Assembly (NCBI RefSeq): GCF_027530345.1 | Contig: NZ_JAPZQK010000003.1 | Coordinates: forward strand, 124,001-188,000 | Direction of reading: 5' to 3' | Source of the DNA: Silanimonas sp. | Lineage (GTDB): Bacteria; Pseudomonadota; Gammaproteobacteria; Xanthomonadales; Xanthomonadaceae | Length of the DNA stretch: 64,000 nt | Shown here: positions 31,080-39,090 of the stretch, piece by piece | Position numbering within the stretch: the first letter of the stretch is position 1 | Layout: each line of letters starts with the position of its first letter | Notes under the pieces: model-generated | What the model was told of the DNA's origin: nothing | Database searches by the model: none | What the model saw: only the letters and a program-made list of their open reading frames with translations | Program-made: the position numbers and the translations under genes

Positions 31080-31889
31080 ATGGAATTCCTCTACCTCATC
31101 GGCGGCCTGATCGCCTTGCTGCTCGGCACCGATACCGCAACAAAGGGCCTGTCCGGTCTGGTCCAGCAGGCCGGTGCCTCGGCGCTGACCGCAGGGCTCG
31201 TGCTGGTTGGCGTCGGATACGCTTTGCCGGGCTTGGCGCTCATCGCGACTGCTGCCGCGTGGCAGGGTTTGCCGATGGCCGTGACAGCCGCGCACGGTGC
31301 CATGCTCGGCACCTTGGGCCTCGGTGCCGCCGGCCTGCTGATCAGCACCGGTCTCGTGCTGCGCATTCGACCGTGGCGGATGCTCGACGGCGACAAGGCG
31401 CAGGCCGAACTCGCCGAGTTCGCGGTCAGCCGCGAGGGCTGGGCGCGCAATCTGTTCCGCCTTGCCCTTGGCGCGATCCTTCTCGCCCTCGGCGCGCGCG
31501 GCGTGCTGGCCGGGGCGCCCTTCTTCGCGGGCCTGCCCGGCCTCGACGCGGTTGGCGCGCTCGTCGTCTCGGCCCTGGTCAGCATCGGCGCGGCGGTCGC
31601 GATCGTCGCGACCTTCAACGCCCGCTTTGGCGATGCCGCGGCGGCCTATGCGGCGATCCTCGGTGGCGGCGCGCTGCTCGTCGTCGCTGCCTCGCTGGCC
31701 GCGTTCTTCGTCGCGATGCCCGGGCTCGACCTGGGCCTGCTCGCGCACCCCCTGCCGCAAGGCCTCGCGCTGCTGGGCTTGCTCGCCGTTGTGGCTGTGC
31801 CTGCCAAGCCGCTGGGTCGCGGTCTGGGCTTGGCCGTCCTCGCAGCGACGGTCGCCCTGCTCGCCGCGGTGCTCTTCCTCGCCGGCTGA
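31080..31889 (+). CDS. Membrane protein resembling a degenerate Na/Ca exchanger
   Basis: The 269-residue protein has about nine hydrophobic helices in two halves joined by a charged loop (about 97-125). The first half (LIGGLIALLLGTDTATKGL...VLVGVGYALPGLALIATAAAW) follows the spacing of the CaCA exchanger repeat. The ion-binding G-T-S-x-P-E is replaced by G-Y-A-L-P-G, and the G-S-N helix motif reads G-A-M. If related, it has lost the metal-binding acid. I chose the ATG at 31080, since GAGGTGA sits 6 bases upstream. A GTG at 31071 overlaps that site. The function is unknown. Confidence 0.55.
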   Translation: MEFLYLIGGLIALLLGTDTATKGLSGLVQQAGASALTAGLVLVGVGYALPGLALIATAAAWQGLPMAVTAAHGAMLGTLGLGAAGLLISTGLVLRIRPWRMLDGDKAQAELAEFAVSREGWARNLFRLALGAILLALGARGVLAGAPFFAGLPGLDAVGALVVSALVSIGAAVAIVATFNARFGDAAAAYAAILGGGALLVVAASLAAFFVAMPGLDLGLLAHPLPQGLALLGLLAVVAVPAKPLGRGLGLAVLAATVALLAAVLFLAG

Positions 31890-31902
31890 TCGTGCGCGGC
31901 GC

Positions 31903-33300
31903 TCAGCGGAACACCGCGTAGCAGACCGCGCACACCACGACGACACCCAGGACGTCCATCACCGCGCCCTCGCGCAGCATGCGCTGCGCCGGCACCTGGC
32001 CCGAACCGTAGGCGATCGCGTTCGGTGCCGTCGCCACCGGCAGCATGAAGCCGATGCTGGCGGCCATGACCGCCGGGAACATCAGCAGGGCCGGTTCAAC
32101 GTCGATGGCGACCGCCACGCTGGCCATGATCGGCATCAGCAGCACCGCGGTCGCGGTGTTGCTGACGATCTCGGAAAGCAGCACCACGGTGCCGACCAGC
32201 AGCAGGAGCATCAGCAGAAGGGGCAGGGCAGCCAGCCCGCCCATCCGTGCGGCGATCACGTCGCTCAGGCCCGAGGATTGGAAGGCCATCGACAGCGCGA
32301 TGCCGCCTCCGAACAGCACGAGTACGCCCCATGGGAGGCGCTCGGCGTCGCGCCATTCGAGCACCCGGCCGCCGCGGCCGTCGCCGACCAGCAGCATCGC
32401 CAGCGCGCCGAGCAAGGCCACACCGGCATCGGTGGCGCCAGGCACCCCGAGCCACGCGCTCCAACCCCCGTTCGGCATTTCGCGGAACACCCAGGCCGCG
32501 GCCGTGAGGGCGAACACCGCCAGCACGCGACGCTCGCCCGCGGACCACGTCGGGAGTTCGGGCAGCAAGGCGCGCGGCGTTCCGCCGAGGCCCCGGCCCA
32601 GCCAAAGCGCCATCAGCGGGATGAGCAGCACGACGATCGGGACGCCGATGGCCATCCAGCGCAGGAAGCCGAAGGACTCGCCGGTGGTCTGTTCGTACAC
32701 GCTCATGAATACGAGGTTGGGCGGCGTGCCGATCGGCGTGCCGAGGCCGCCGATGCTGGCCGCGTAGGCGATGCCGAGCACCAAGGGCGCAGCCAGTCGT
32801 GGGTCGCGGTAGTCGGCCAGCACGGCCAGCGCCACCGGCAGCAGGAGCAGGGTGGTCGCGGCGTTCGAGATCCACATGCTCAGGGCCGCGGCCGCGATCA
32901 TGAAGCCCCAGAGCACCGCCCTGCCGGAGCCACCGCCCACGGCGCGCACCATGCCGAGCGCCAGGCGCCGGTGCGCGCCGCTCTTCTCCACCGCCATCGA
33001 CAGCACGAAGCCGCCGAGCAACAGCAGGATCAGCTCGTTGCCGTAGCTCTGCGACACCTGCTGCGGCGTCAGCACGCCGGCCATCGGCAGCAGCGCCAGC
33101 GGCAGCAGGGCGGTGACGGTGGGCGACACCGGCTCGAGCACCCACCAACCGGCACACCACAGGGTCAGTGCTGCGGTGAACGCAAGGGGGTGCTCCGATC
33201 CGGCAGCGCGCAGCGCGAGATAAGTCGCGATGGCGAGCGCCGGCACCAGCGCGAGGGACCACGGTCGGGAGGGCGTCGAAGCGTCGGGGGCGTCGGTCAT
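31903..33300 (-). CDS. SLC13/DASS-family anion:sodium symporter
   Basis: The protein has 465 residues, about 11-12 helices and an inverted-repeat architecture. Both substrate/sodium-binding signature loops are visible: S-N-A-A-T-T in the first half (MWISNAATTLLLLPVALA) and S-N-T-A-T-A in the second (EIVSNTATAVLLMPI). IGGLGTPIGTPPNLVFM and FMLPVATAPNAIAYGSG are also conserved. The family carries C4-dicarboxylates, citrate or sulphate, and specificity cannot be assigned. Confidence 0.9.
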   Translation of the reverse strand: MTDAPDASTPSRPWSLALVPALAIATYLALRAAGSEHPLAFTAALTLWCAGWWVLEPVSPTVTALLPLALLPMAGVLTPQQVSQSYGNELILLLLGGFVLSMAVEKSGAHRRLALGMVRAVGGGSGRAVLWGFMIAAAALSMWISNAATTLLLLPVALAVLADYRDPRLAAPLVLGIAYAASIGGLGTPIGTPPNLVFMSVYEQTTGESFGFLRWMAIGVPIVVLLIPLMALWLGRGLGGTPRALLPELPTWSAGERRVLAVFALTAAAWVFREMPNGGWSAWLGVPGATDAGVALLGALAMLLVGDGRGGRVLEWRDAERLPWGVLVLFGGGIALSMAFQSSGLSDVIAARMGGLAALPLLLMLLLLVGTVVLLSEIVSNTATAVLLMPIMASVAVAIDVEPALLMFPAVMAASIGFMLPVATAPNAIAYGSGQVPAQRMLREGAVMDVLGVVVVCAVCYAVFR

Positions 33301-33399
33301 CGGGAGTGGGGTGGCCTCGGTCGGCGCGGAGCATCGCATGGGCCCGGTACGCTCGCCGCCCCGCATGGCATCCTCGCCGTCGCTTTCCGAGGCCCCAGC

Positions 33400-34242
33400 A
33401 TGCGTCGTCCACCGCTTCTCGTCTTCGGCCTCAGTGGCCAACTCGGCGATGCCCTGTGCCGCCGCGGCCTGCCGTTGCCGGTGCTGGCGGTCTCGCGGCA
33501 GGCGCGCGAGCCGGTGGCAGGCGGGGGGCACGTCGAATGGCGGGCCGGTGACCTCGACAGCTTCGATGAGCCGCATCGTTTCGACGCGGCACTCAGCCTC
33601 GGGCCCCTCGACGCGTTCGCTCGCGCCGTGGCCTCGGGGCGCGTGCGTGCCGGCCGCATCGTCGCCTTCGGTTCGACCAGCCTGCACGTCAAGGGGCGAT
33701 CGCCCGATGCCGCCGAGCGCGATGTCGCGGCCCGCCTCGCCGAGGCCGAAGACGCGCTGTTCGCGGCTTGCCGGGAGAGCGGGACGCCGTGCACCGTGCT
33801 GCGACCCACCTTGGTCTGGGGCCTTGGGCGGGACGCCACCGTGAGCCGCGCCGTCCGTTTGGCCCGTCGTTGGCCCGTACTGCCCCTCCCTCTCGGTGCG
33901 CCGGGCCTCCGCCAGCCCGTCCATGCCCTCGATCTCGCCGAGGCCTCGGTGGCTGCGCTATCGGCCGATGTCCGCGTCGCCGGCGCCTTCGACCTGCCTG
34001 GCGGGGAGCGCGTCGCCTTCGGCGAGATGCTGCGTCGCAGCGTGGCCGCGGGCGCCCCGGGGTGCCGGCCATGCCCAGTGCCGTGGCCGCTGGTGACGCT
34101 CGCCGGACGGGCCGACGCGCGGCTGCGTGGTTGGGCCTCGCGTCTGGCGGACGATCTGGTGTTCGACGACGGCCCGGCCCGCGATGCCCTGGGCTGGGCG
34201 CCGCGCGGCTTCGCGCCCTCGGCGGCCGACTTTCCCGTGTGA
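33400..34242 (+). CDS. NAD(P)-binding epimerase/reductase-like protein
   Basis: The 280-residue protein has an extended-SDR Rossmann fold. The N-terminal strand and glycine loop read LLVFGLSGQLGDALC, a weak form of GxxGxxG. IVAFGSTSLHVKG occupies the active-site Ser/Thr strand. The usual YxxxK is not evident, since the corresponding helix reads DVAARLAEAEDALF, so catalysis may be absent or altered. VLRPTLVWGLGRDATVSRA and QPVHALDLAEASVAAL match atypical SDRs that act as sugar-nucleotide or quinone-linked proteins. Confidence 0.7.
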   Translation: MRRPPLLVFGLSGQLGDALCRRGLPLPVLAVSRQAREPVAGGGHVEWRAGDLDSFDEPHRFDAALSLGPLDAFARAVASGRVRAGRIVAFGSTSLHVKGRSPDAAERDVAARLAEAEDALFAACRESGTPCTVLRPTLVWGLGRDATVSRAVRLARRWPVLPLPLGAPGLRQPVHALDLAEASVAALSADVRVAGAFDLPGGERVAFGEMLRRSVAAGAPGCRPCPVPWPLVTLAGRADARLRGWASRLADDLVFDDGPARDALGWAPRGFAPSAADFPV

Positions 34243-34296
34243 ACGGTGGGGGGACCGGCATGTTGCGACGCAGCGCGTCCGCCATACGCCGGAGCA

Positions 34297-34324
34297 TTGC
34301 CTTTTCCTAACGGACTCTTAATAT
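34297..34324 (+). promoter_or_regulatory. Candidate sigma-70 promoter of the DUF1302 operon
   Basis: TTGCCT (34297-34302) is followed after 16 bases by TAATAT (34319-34324), in an AT-richer island within GC-rich DNA. It lies about 135 bases before the DUF1302 start, leaving a long leader that contains a C/G-rich hairpin-prone stretch near 34398-34430. Confidence 0.45.
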
Positions 34325-34460
34325 GGGCTCGTCGTCACTTTCGAGCTTTTGATCTAGGGCGCGGCGAGCGCATCGCGAACCTTGGATCAAGGGATCGAGC
34401 CCCCTCCCCGGAGGCCCCGGGGGTTGTCCTGTTATCTGATCCTGTCCCGAGGAAGTCCTG

Positions 34461-36488
34461 ATGAAGTCCAAAACCCACCTGCGCGGCGGCATCGCGCTCG
34501 CTCCGCTGGCCGCCGCCGTCGGCTTGGCGCTGATGGCCCCGACGGCCCAGGCCTTCGAGTTCGGCAGCGGTGAATTCACCGGCACGATCGATACCACCGT
34601 GTCCTACGGCTACTCGTGGCGCACCGAAGACCAGGATCCGAACCTGATCGGCAAGGCGCAGTTCAATCCGCTGATCTGCGCGCAGAACCAAGCCATCATT
34701 CCGCTGCCGGCGCCGTCGCCGGCCAACCCGTTCCCGGCCTGCTCCGGCGGCTTCCCGGGTTCGGCCGCGCAGATCGCCGCGCGGGGTCGCTTCTCGGTCA
34801 ACCGTGACGACGGCAACCTGAAGTACGACAAGGGCGACGCGATCGCCAACACCTTCAAGATCACCTCCGAGATGAAGCTCGGCTGGCGCAATTGGGGTGC
34901 CTTCACCCGCGCCACGTACTTCTACGACTTCGAAAACGCCGACCGCGCCGACCTCACGTCCGAGGCCAAGGACCGCATCGGCGAGCGCTTCCGCCTGCTC
35001 GACGCCTTCATCTACCGCGATTTCAACATCGGCGAGCAGAGCGGCACGTGGCGCCTCGGCCGCCAGGTGATCAGCTGGGGTGAGAGCACCTTCATCCAGA
35101 ACGGCATCAACTCCGTCAACCCGGTCGACCTCTCGGCGCTCCGCGTCGCCGGCGCCGAGTTGAAGGAAGCCTTCCTGCCGGTCGATGCGATCTACGGCTC
35201 GTTCAACCTGACGCAGAACGTCGCGATCGAAGGCTTCTACCTCTTCGAATTCGAAGAGATCGAAGTCGACGCCGCCGGCACCTACTTCAGCGCGAACGAC
35301 TTCGCGACCCCGGGCGGCACCTACGTGATGCTGGGCTTCGGCACCGTGCCGCAGCCGGTCAACAACCCGGAGCGCTTCTTCGCGACCTGCTTCGGTGGCC
35401 CGACCGGCCCGCTCAACACCGACCTCAACTTCACCGGCCTGCCGCCGGGCGTGTCCAACGCCACCATCGCCGGCATCGGCTGCGGTGGCGCCGTGGCGCG
35501 CCTGCCGAACCGCAACGCCCGCGACGACGGCCAGTACGGCGGCGCGGTGCGCTGGTACGCCGAGAACTTCAACGAAACCGAATTCGGTTTCTACTTCATG
35601 AACTACCACAGCCGCCTGCCGCTGCTCTCGGGCCGCGCGGTCACGGGTACGTCGGCCAATACCGGCCGCTTCTTCGTGGAGTACCCGGAAGACGTCCAGC
35701 TGTACGGCATGAGCTGGAACACCAACCTGCCGGCCGGCATCGCCTTCCAGGGTGAAGTCAGCTACCGCCCGAACGCGCCGATCCAGATGGACGACGTCGA
35801 GCTGCTGTTCGCTGCGCTCACGCCGCTCAACACCTTCATCCGCGCGCAGGGCGCCCCGCCGGCCTATGAGTTCCGCAGCCAGCTCGGCACGGCCGCGCTC
35901 GGCCAGGAAATCCGCGGCTGGCGCGAGCACGCGCAGACCCAGGTGCAGATGACCTTCACCAAGGTCTTCGGCCAGGTGCTGGGCGCCGACCAGATCTCGA
36001 CGGTGGCCGAAGTGGGCTGGACCGACGTCGACCTCGACAGCAATGTCCGCTACGAGGGCGAAGGCACCGACACGGGTGGTGGCTGCAGCGTCGCCAACGT
36101 CGCGGCGGCCCTCTCCGGTGGCCTGCCGGCGGTGTTCAACCCGGCGCTCGCCGGTTGCGCCCGCAATCCGCAGACGCTCACCGGCGGCTTCCCGACGAAG
36201 TTCTCGTGGGGCTACCGCCTCGCGGCGCGTGCCGACTACAACAGCTTCCTCGGCACCGCGTTCACCTTCTCGCCGCGTCTCGCGTACAACCATGACGTCG
36301 ATGGCATCTCGCCGGGTCCGGGTGGCAACTTCCTCGAAGGCCGCAAGTCCCTCACGCTGGGTGCCGAGTTCAATTACCTGAACTCGTGGATTTTCGACCT
36401 GTCCTACACGTCGTTCTCGGGCGGCGGTATCTACAACCAGATCGCCGACCGCGACTTCGCGTCCGCCAGCGTCCGTTACTCGTTCTGA
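34461..36488 (+). CDS. DUF1302 outer-membrane-type protein
   Basis: This 675-residue protein has a signal peptide (1-31, ending PTAQA) and a body rich in alternating polar/aromatic strands that ends in an aromatic-terminated strand (SASVRYSF), as in outer-membrane beta-barrels. It shows the DUF1302 opening F-E-F-G-S-G-E-F-T-G-T-I-D-T-T and R-Q-V-I-S-W-G-E-S-T-F. The four cysteines are concentrated in two loops. It is the first gene of a four-gene set with DUF1329, YCF48 and RND proteins. The family's role is unproven; it may be a lipid or hydrophobic-compound porin. Confidence 0.85.
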   Translation: MKSKTHLRGGIALAPLAAAVGLALMAPTAQAFEFGSGEFTGTIDTTVSYGYSWRTEDQDPNLIGKAQFNPLICAQNQAIIPLPAPSPANPFPACSGGFPGSAAQIAARGRFSVNRDDGNLKYDKGDAIANTFKITSEMKLGWRNWGAFTRATYFYDFENADRADLTSEAKDRIGERFRLLDAFIYRDFNIGEQSGTWRLGRQVISWGESTFIQNGINSVNPVDLSALRVAGAELKEAFLPVDAIYGSFNLTQNVAIEGFYLFEFEEIEVDAAGTYFSANDFATPGGTYVMLGFGTVPQPVNNPERFFATCFGGPTGPLNTDLNFTGLPPGVSNATIAGIGCGGAVARLPNRNARDDGQYGGAVRWYAENFNETEFGFYFMNYHSRLPLLSGRAVTGTSANTGRFFVEYPEDVQLYGMSWNTNLPAGIAFQGEVSYRPNAPIQMDDVELLFAALTPLNTFIRAQGAPPAYEFRSQLGTAALGQEIRGWREHAQTQVQMTFTKVFGQVLGADQISTVAEVGWTDVDLDSNVRYEGEGTDTGGGCSVANVAAALSGGLPAVFNPALAGCARNPQTLTGGFPTKFSWGYRLAARADYNSFLGTAFTFSPRLAYNHDVDGISPGPGGNFLEGRKSLTLGAEFNYLNSWIFDLSYTSFSGGGIYNQIADRDFASASVRYSF

Positions 36489-36508
36489 TGCTCCTGGGAG
36501 GGAACAGC

Positions 36509-37876
36509 ATGAAATTGACCACCAAGGCTGCACTCGCAGCCACCCTCGGCGCGCTGGCCCTGTCGGCCAGCGTCGCCAACGCCGCGGTGGATGCGGCGAA
36601 GGCCGCCCAGCTCGGCCAGACGCTGACCCCGGTCGGTGCCGAGAAGGCCGGCAATGCCGCCGGCACCATCCCGGCCTGGGAAGGCGGCGTCACCCGTCCG
36701 CCGGCGGGTTACCGCAACGGCATGTTCCACCCGGATCCGTTCGCGGCGGACCGTCCGAAGTTCCAGATCACCCGCGCCAACGTCGGCCAGTACGGCAACA
36801 ACCTGACGGCCGGCCAGAAGGCCATGTTCACGCGCTACCCGACCTTCCGCATGGACGTCTACCCGACGCGCCGTTCGGCCGCGTTCCCGCAGCGCACCTA
36901 TGAATTCACCAAGAACAACGCAACCCGTTGCCGCTTGGTCGCCAATGGCGAAGGCATCCAGAACTGCGCCGAGGGCTTCCCGTTCCCGGTGCCGCAGAAC
37001 GCCTACGAGCTGATCTGGAACCACAAGCTCAAGTACAAGGGCGTCTCGGGCCGTCGCTGGGCGAACCGCGTCGCGCCGACGCCGGGTGGCCAGTACACGA
37101 TGATCCGCCTGCAGGAACGCCTGCTGGGCCTGTACTACAAGCCCGGCAACACCTCGGAGAACATCAACAACATCCTGCTGTACTTCCTGCAGGACGTGCT
37201 CGGCCCGGCGCGTCTCGCCGGCCAGGTGCTGCTGGTCCATGAAACCCTGAACAACTCGGTGGCACCGCGTCAGGCGTGGATCTACAACCCCGGCCAGCGC
37301 CGCGTGCGCCGCGCTCCGAACGTCGCCTACGACAACCCGGCCACCGCCTCCGACGGCCTGTCGACGAACGACATGACCGACATGTTCAACGGTGCGATGG
37401 ACCGCTTCGACTGGACGCTGGTCGGCAAGAAGGAAATGTACGTCCCGTACAACTCCTACAAGGCGCACAGCAACAACACGAAGGTCGCCGACCTGGTCCG
37501 CCCGGGCCACTTGAACCCCGACTTCATGCGCTACGAGCTGCATCGCGTGTGGGTGGTCGAGGCCAAGCTGAAGGCCGGTGCGCGCCACATCAACAGCCGC
37601 CGCACCTTCTACCTCGACGAGGACAGCTACCAGATCCTCGCGATCGACCACTACGACGGCCAGGGTGCGATCTGGCGCGTGTCGGAGGCCCCGTCGATCA
37701 ACTACTACGAAGTGCCGACGTTCTGGTCGACCATCGAAGCGCACTACGACCTGAAGTCGGGTCGCTACCTCGCGGGCCTGCTGGACAACGAAGAGGACAA
37801 GCCCTACGACTTCGGCTATCAGGCCACGCCGGCGGACTTCTCGCCGCAGAACCTGCGCTCCGCGGGCGTCCGCTGA
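36509..37876 (+). CDS. DUF1329 outer-membrane lipoprotein-sorting-like protein
   Basis: This 455-residue protein has a signal peptide (1-25, SVANAA) and the family opening LTPVGAEKAGNAAGTIPAWEGG, followed later by YNPGQRRVRRAPNVAYDNP. DUF1329 proteins have a LolA/LolB-like fold and almost always accompany DUF1302 and an RND transporter, which suggests transfer of a lipid or hydrophobic molecule across the periplasm. A GGGAGGGAA site precedes the ATG, 20 bases after the DUF1302 stop. Confidence 0.88.
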   Translation: MKLTTKAALAATLGALALSASVANAAVDAAKAAQLGQTLTPVGAEKAGNAAGTIPAWEGGVTRPPAGYRNGMFHPDPFAADRPKFQITRANVGQYGNNLTAGQKAMFTRYPTFRMDVYPTRRSAAFPQRTYEFTKNNATRCRLVANGEGIQNCAEGFPFPVPQNAYELIWNHKLKYKGVSGRRWANRVAPTPGGQYTMIRLQERLLGLYYKPGNTSENINNILLYFLQDVLGPARLAGQVLLVHETLNNSVAPRQAWIYNPGQRRVRRAPNVAYDNPATASDGLSTNDMTDMFNGAMDRFDWTLVGKKEMYVPYNSYKAHSNNTKVADLVRPGHLNPDFMRYELHRVWVVEAKLKAGARHINSRRTFYLDEDSYQILAIDHYDGQGAIWRVSEAPSINYYEVPTFWSTIEAHYDLKSGRYLAGLLDNEEDKPYDFGYQATPADFSPQNLRSAGVR

Positions 37877-37913
37877 TCCGTCGCGCCACGGTCGACGTGG
37901 CGCGTATTCTCCG

Positions 37914-37944
37914 CGGGCGGCGCTTCACGGCGCCGCCCGTTTTT
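37914..37944 (+). terminator. Intrinsic terminator inside the DUF1302-RND cluster
   Basis: A 9-bp stem (37914-37922 with 37931-37939, CGGGCGGCG and its complement) with an 8-base loop is followed directly by five T. It lies between the DUF1329 gene and the YCF48 gene, only 12 bases before the latter's ATG. It would cut down expression of the distal genes unless it is read through. Confidence 0.7.
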
Positions 37945-37956
37945 CTTGAGGGTTCC

Positions 37957-39090
37957 ATGTCTTTGAATCTCGCGCGATCCCGGACGCCGCTCGTCCTCGC
38001 CCTGGGCGCCACCCTGGCGTGGGCGAGCGCAGCGACGGCCCAAGACCCGCCGCCCACCGATCCCTCGGTGCAGCCTTCCGAACTCCTGCCCTTGGCGACG
38101 AAGGCCCTGCTGCTCGACCTGGCCCGGACTAGCGCGGGCCTGTTCGCCGTTGGTGAACACGGCATCGTGCTGCGCGGCGACGACGCCGGGCAGTGGACCC
38201 AGCTCAGCACGCCGACGCGCGTGGCCCTCACCAGCGTGGCCAGCGCCGACGGCGAGCTGTGGGTGGCTGGCCACTCCGGCGTGATCCTGCGTTCCAGCGA
38301 CAACGGCGACACCTGGGCGCGGCAGCGGATCGACATCTGGAACCCGGAAAGCATTGAGCCCTCGCAGGGCGCGCCGATCCTCGACCTGCTGTTCGTCGAC
38401 GCCAGCAACGGTTTCGCGGTCGGTGCCTTCAGCACCCTGCTGCGGACGACCGATGGCGGCCAGTCGTGGGTCGCGCTCTCCTTGAAGGGCGGGGCTCCGG
38501 CTGCCGAGGCCGCGCCGGCGGATGACACCGCGCTGGCCGACGAGGGCATGGAGATGGGCATGGGCATGGACGACAGCGGCGTGCTGCTCGCCGACGACCT
38601 CGTCCTCGAGGACGAAGTGGACCCGCACCTCAACGCCATCGCCCGCGACGCCGCCGGCACCCTCTACCTCGCCGGCGAACGTGGTGCGATGTTCCGCTCG
38701 CGCGACAACGGCGACACCTGGCAGCGTCTCGGATTCCCCTACGAGGGCTCCATGTTCGGCATCGTCGCCTGGGATGCCGGCCACGTGCTGGCTTTCGGCC
38801 TGCGTGGCAACGTCTACGAATCCACCGACGGCGGCGAAAGCTGGAGCCGCCTCGACACCGGCACCGAGGTCGCCCTGATGGGCGGCACCGCGCTGCCTGG
38901 CGGCGGCGCGGTGCTGGTCGGCAACGAAGGCACCATCCTGCAGCGTGCCGACGGCGCCTCGCCGTTCGAACGCACCACCTTCCAGAACGCGGACGGCGAA
39001 ACGCCGGTCCTCTCGGGTGCCATCCCCGATGCCGCGGGCGGCCTCATCCTGATCGGCGACAAGGGAGCGGACCGCCATGGCGCTCGGTAA
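37957..39090 (+). CDS. YCF48/BNR-repeat periplasmic protein
   Basis: This 377-residue protein has a signal peptide (1-28, ending ATAQ) and repeated beta-propeller blades. Each blade carries the pattern 'R-S-x-D-N-G-D-T-W', seen at LRSSDNGDTWARQ, LRTTDGGQSWVAL, FRSRDNGDTWQRL and YESTDGGESWSRL. An acidic, Met/Gly-rich insertion (about residues 192-225) interrupts the propeller. YCF48 proteins help assemble membrane complexes. Beside an RND transporter it is likely a periplasmic partner. Its 3' end overlaps the transporter gene by 14 bases. Confidence 0.87.
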   Translation: MSLNLARSRTPLVLALGATLAWASAATAQDPPPTDPSVQPSELLPLATKALLLDLARTSAGLFAVGEHGIVLRGDDAGQWTQLSTPTRVALTSVASADGELWVAGHSGVILRSSDNGDTWARQRIDIWNPESIEPSQGAPILDLLFVDASNGFAVGAFSTLLRTTDGGQSWVALSLKGGAPAAEAAPADDTALADEGMEMGMGMDDSGVLLADDLVLEDEVDPHLNAIARDAAGTLYLAGERGAMFRSRDNGDTWQRLGFPYEGSMFGIVAWDAGHVLAFGLRGNVYESTDGGESWSRLDTGTEVALMGGTALPGGGAVLVGNEGTILQRADGASPFERTTFQNADGETPVLSGAIPDAAGGLILIGDKGADRHGAR

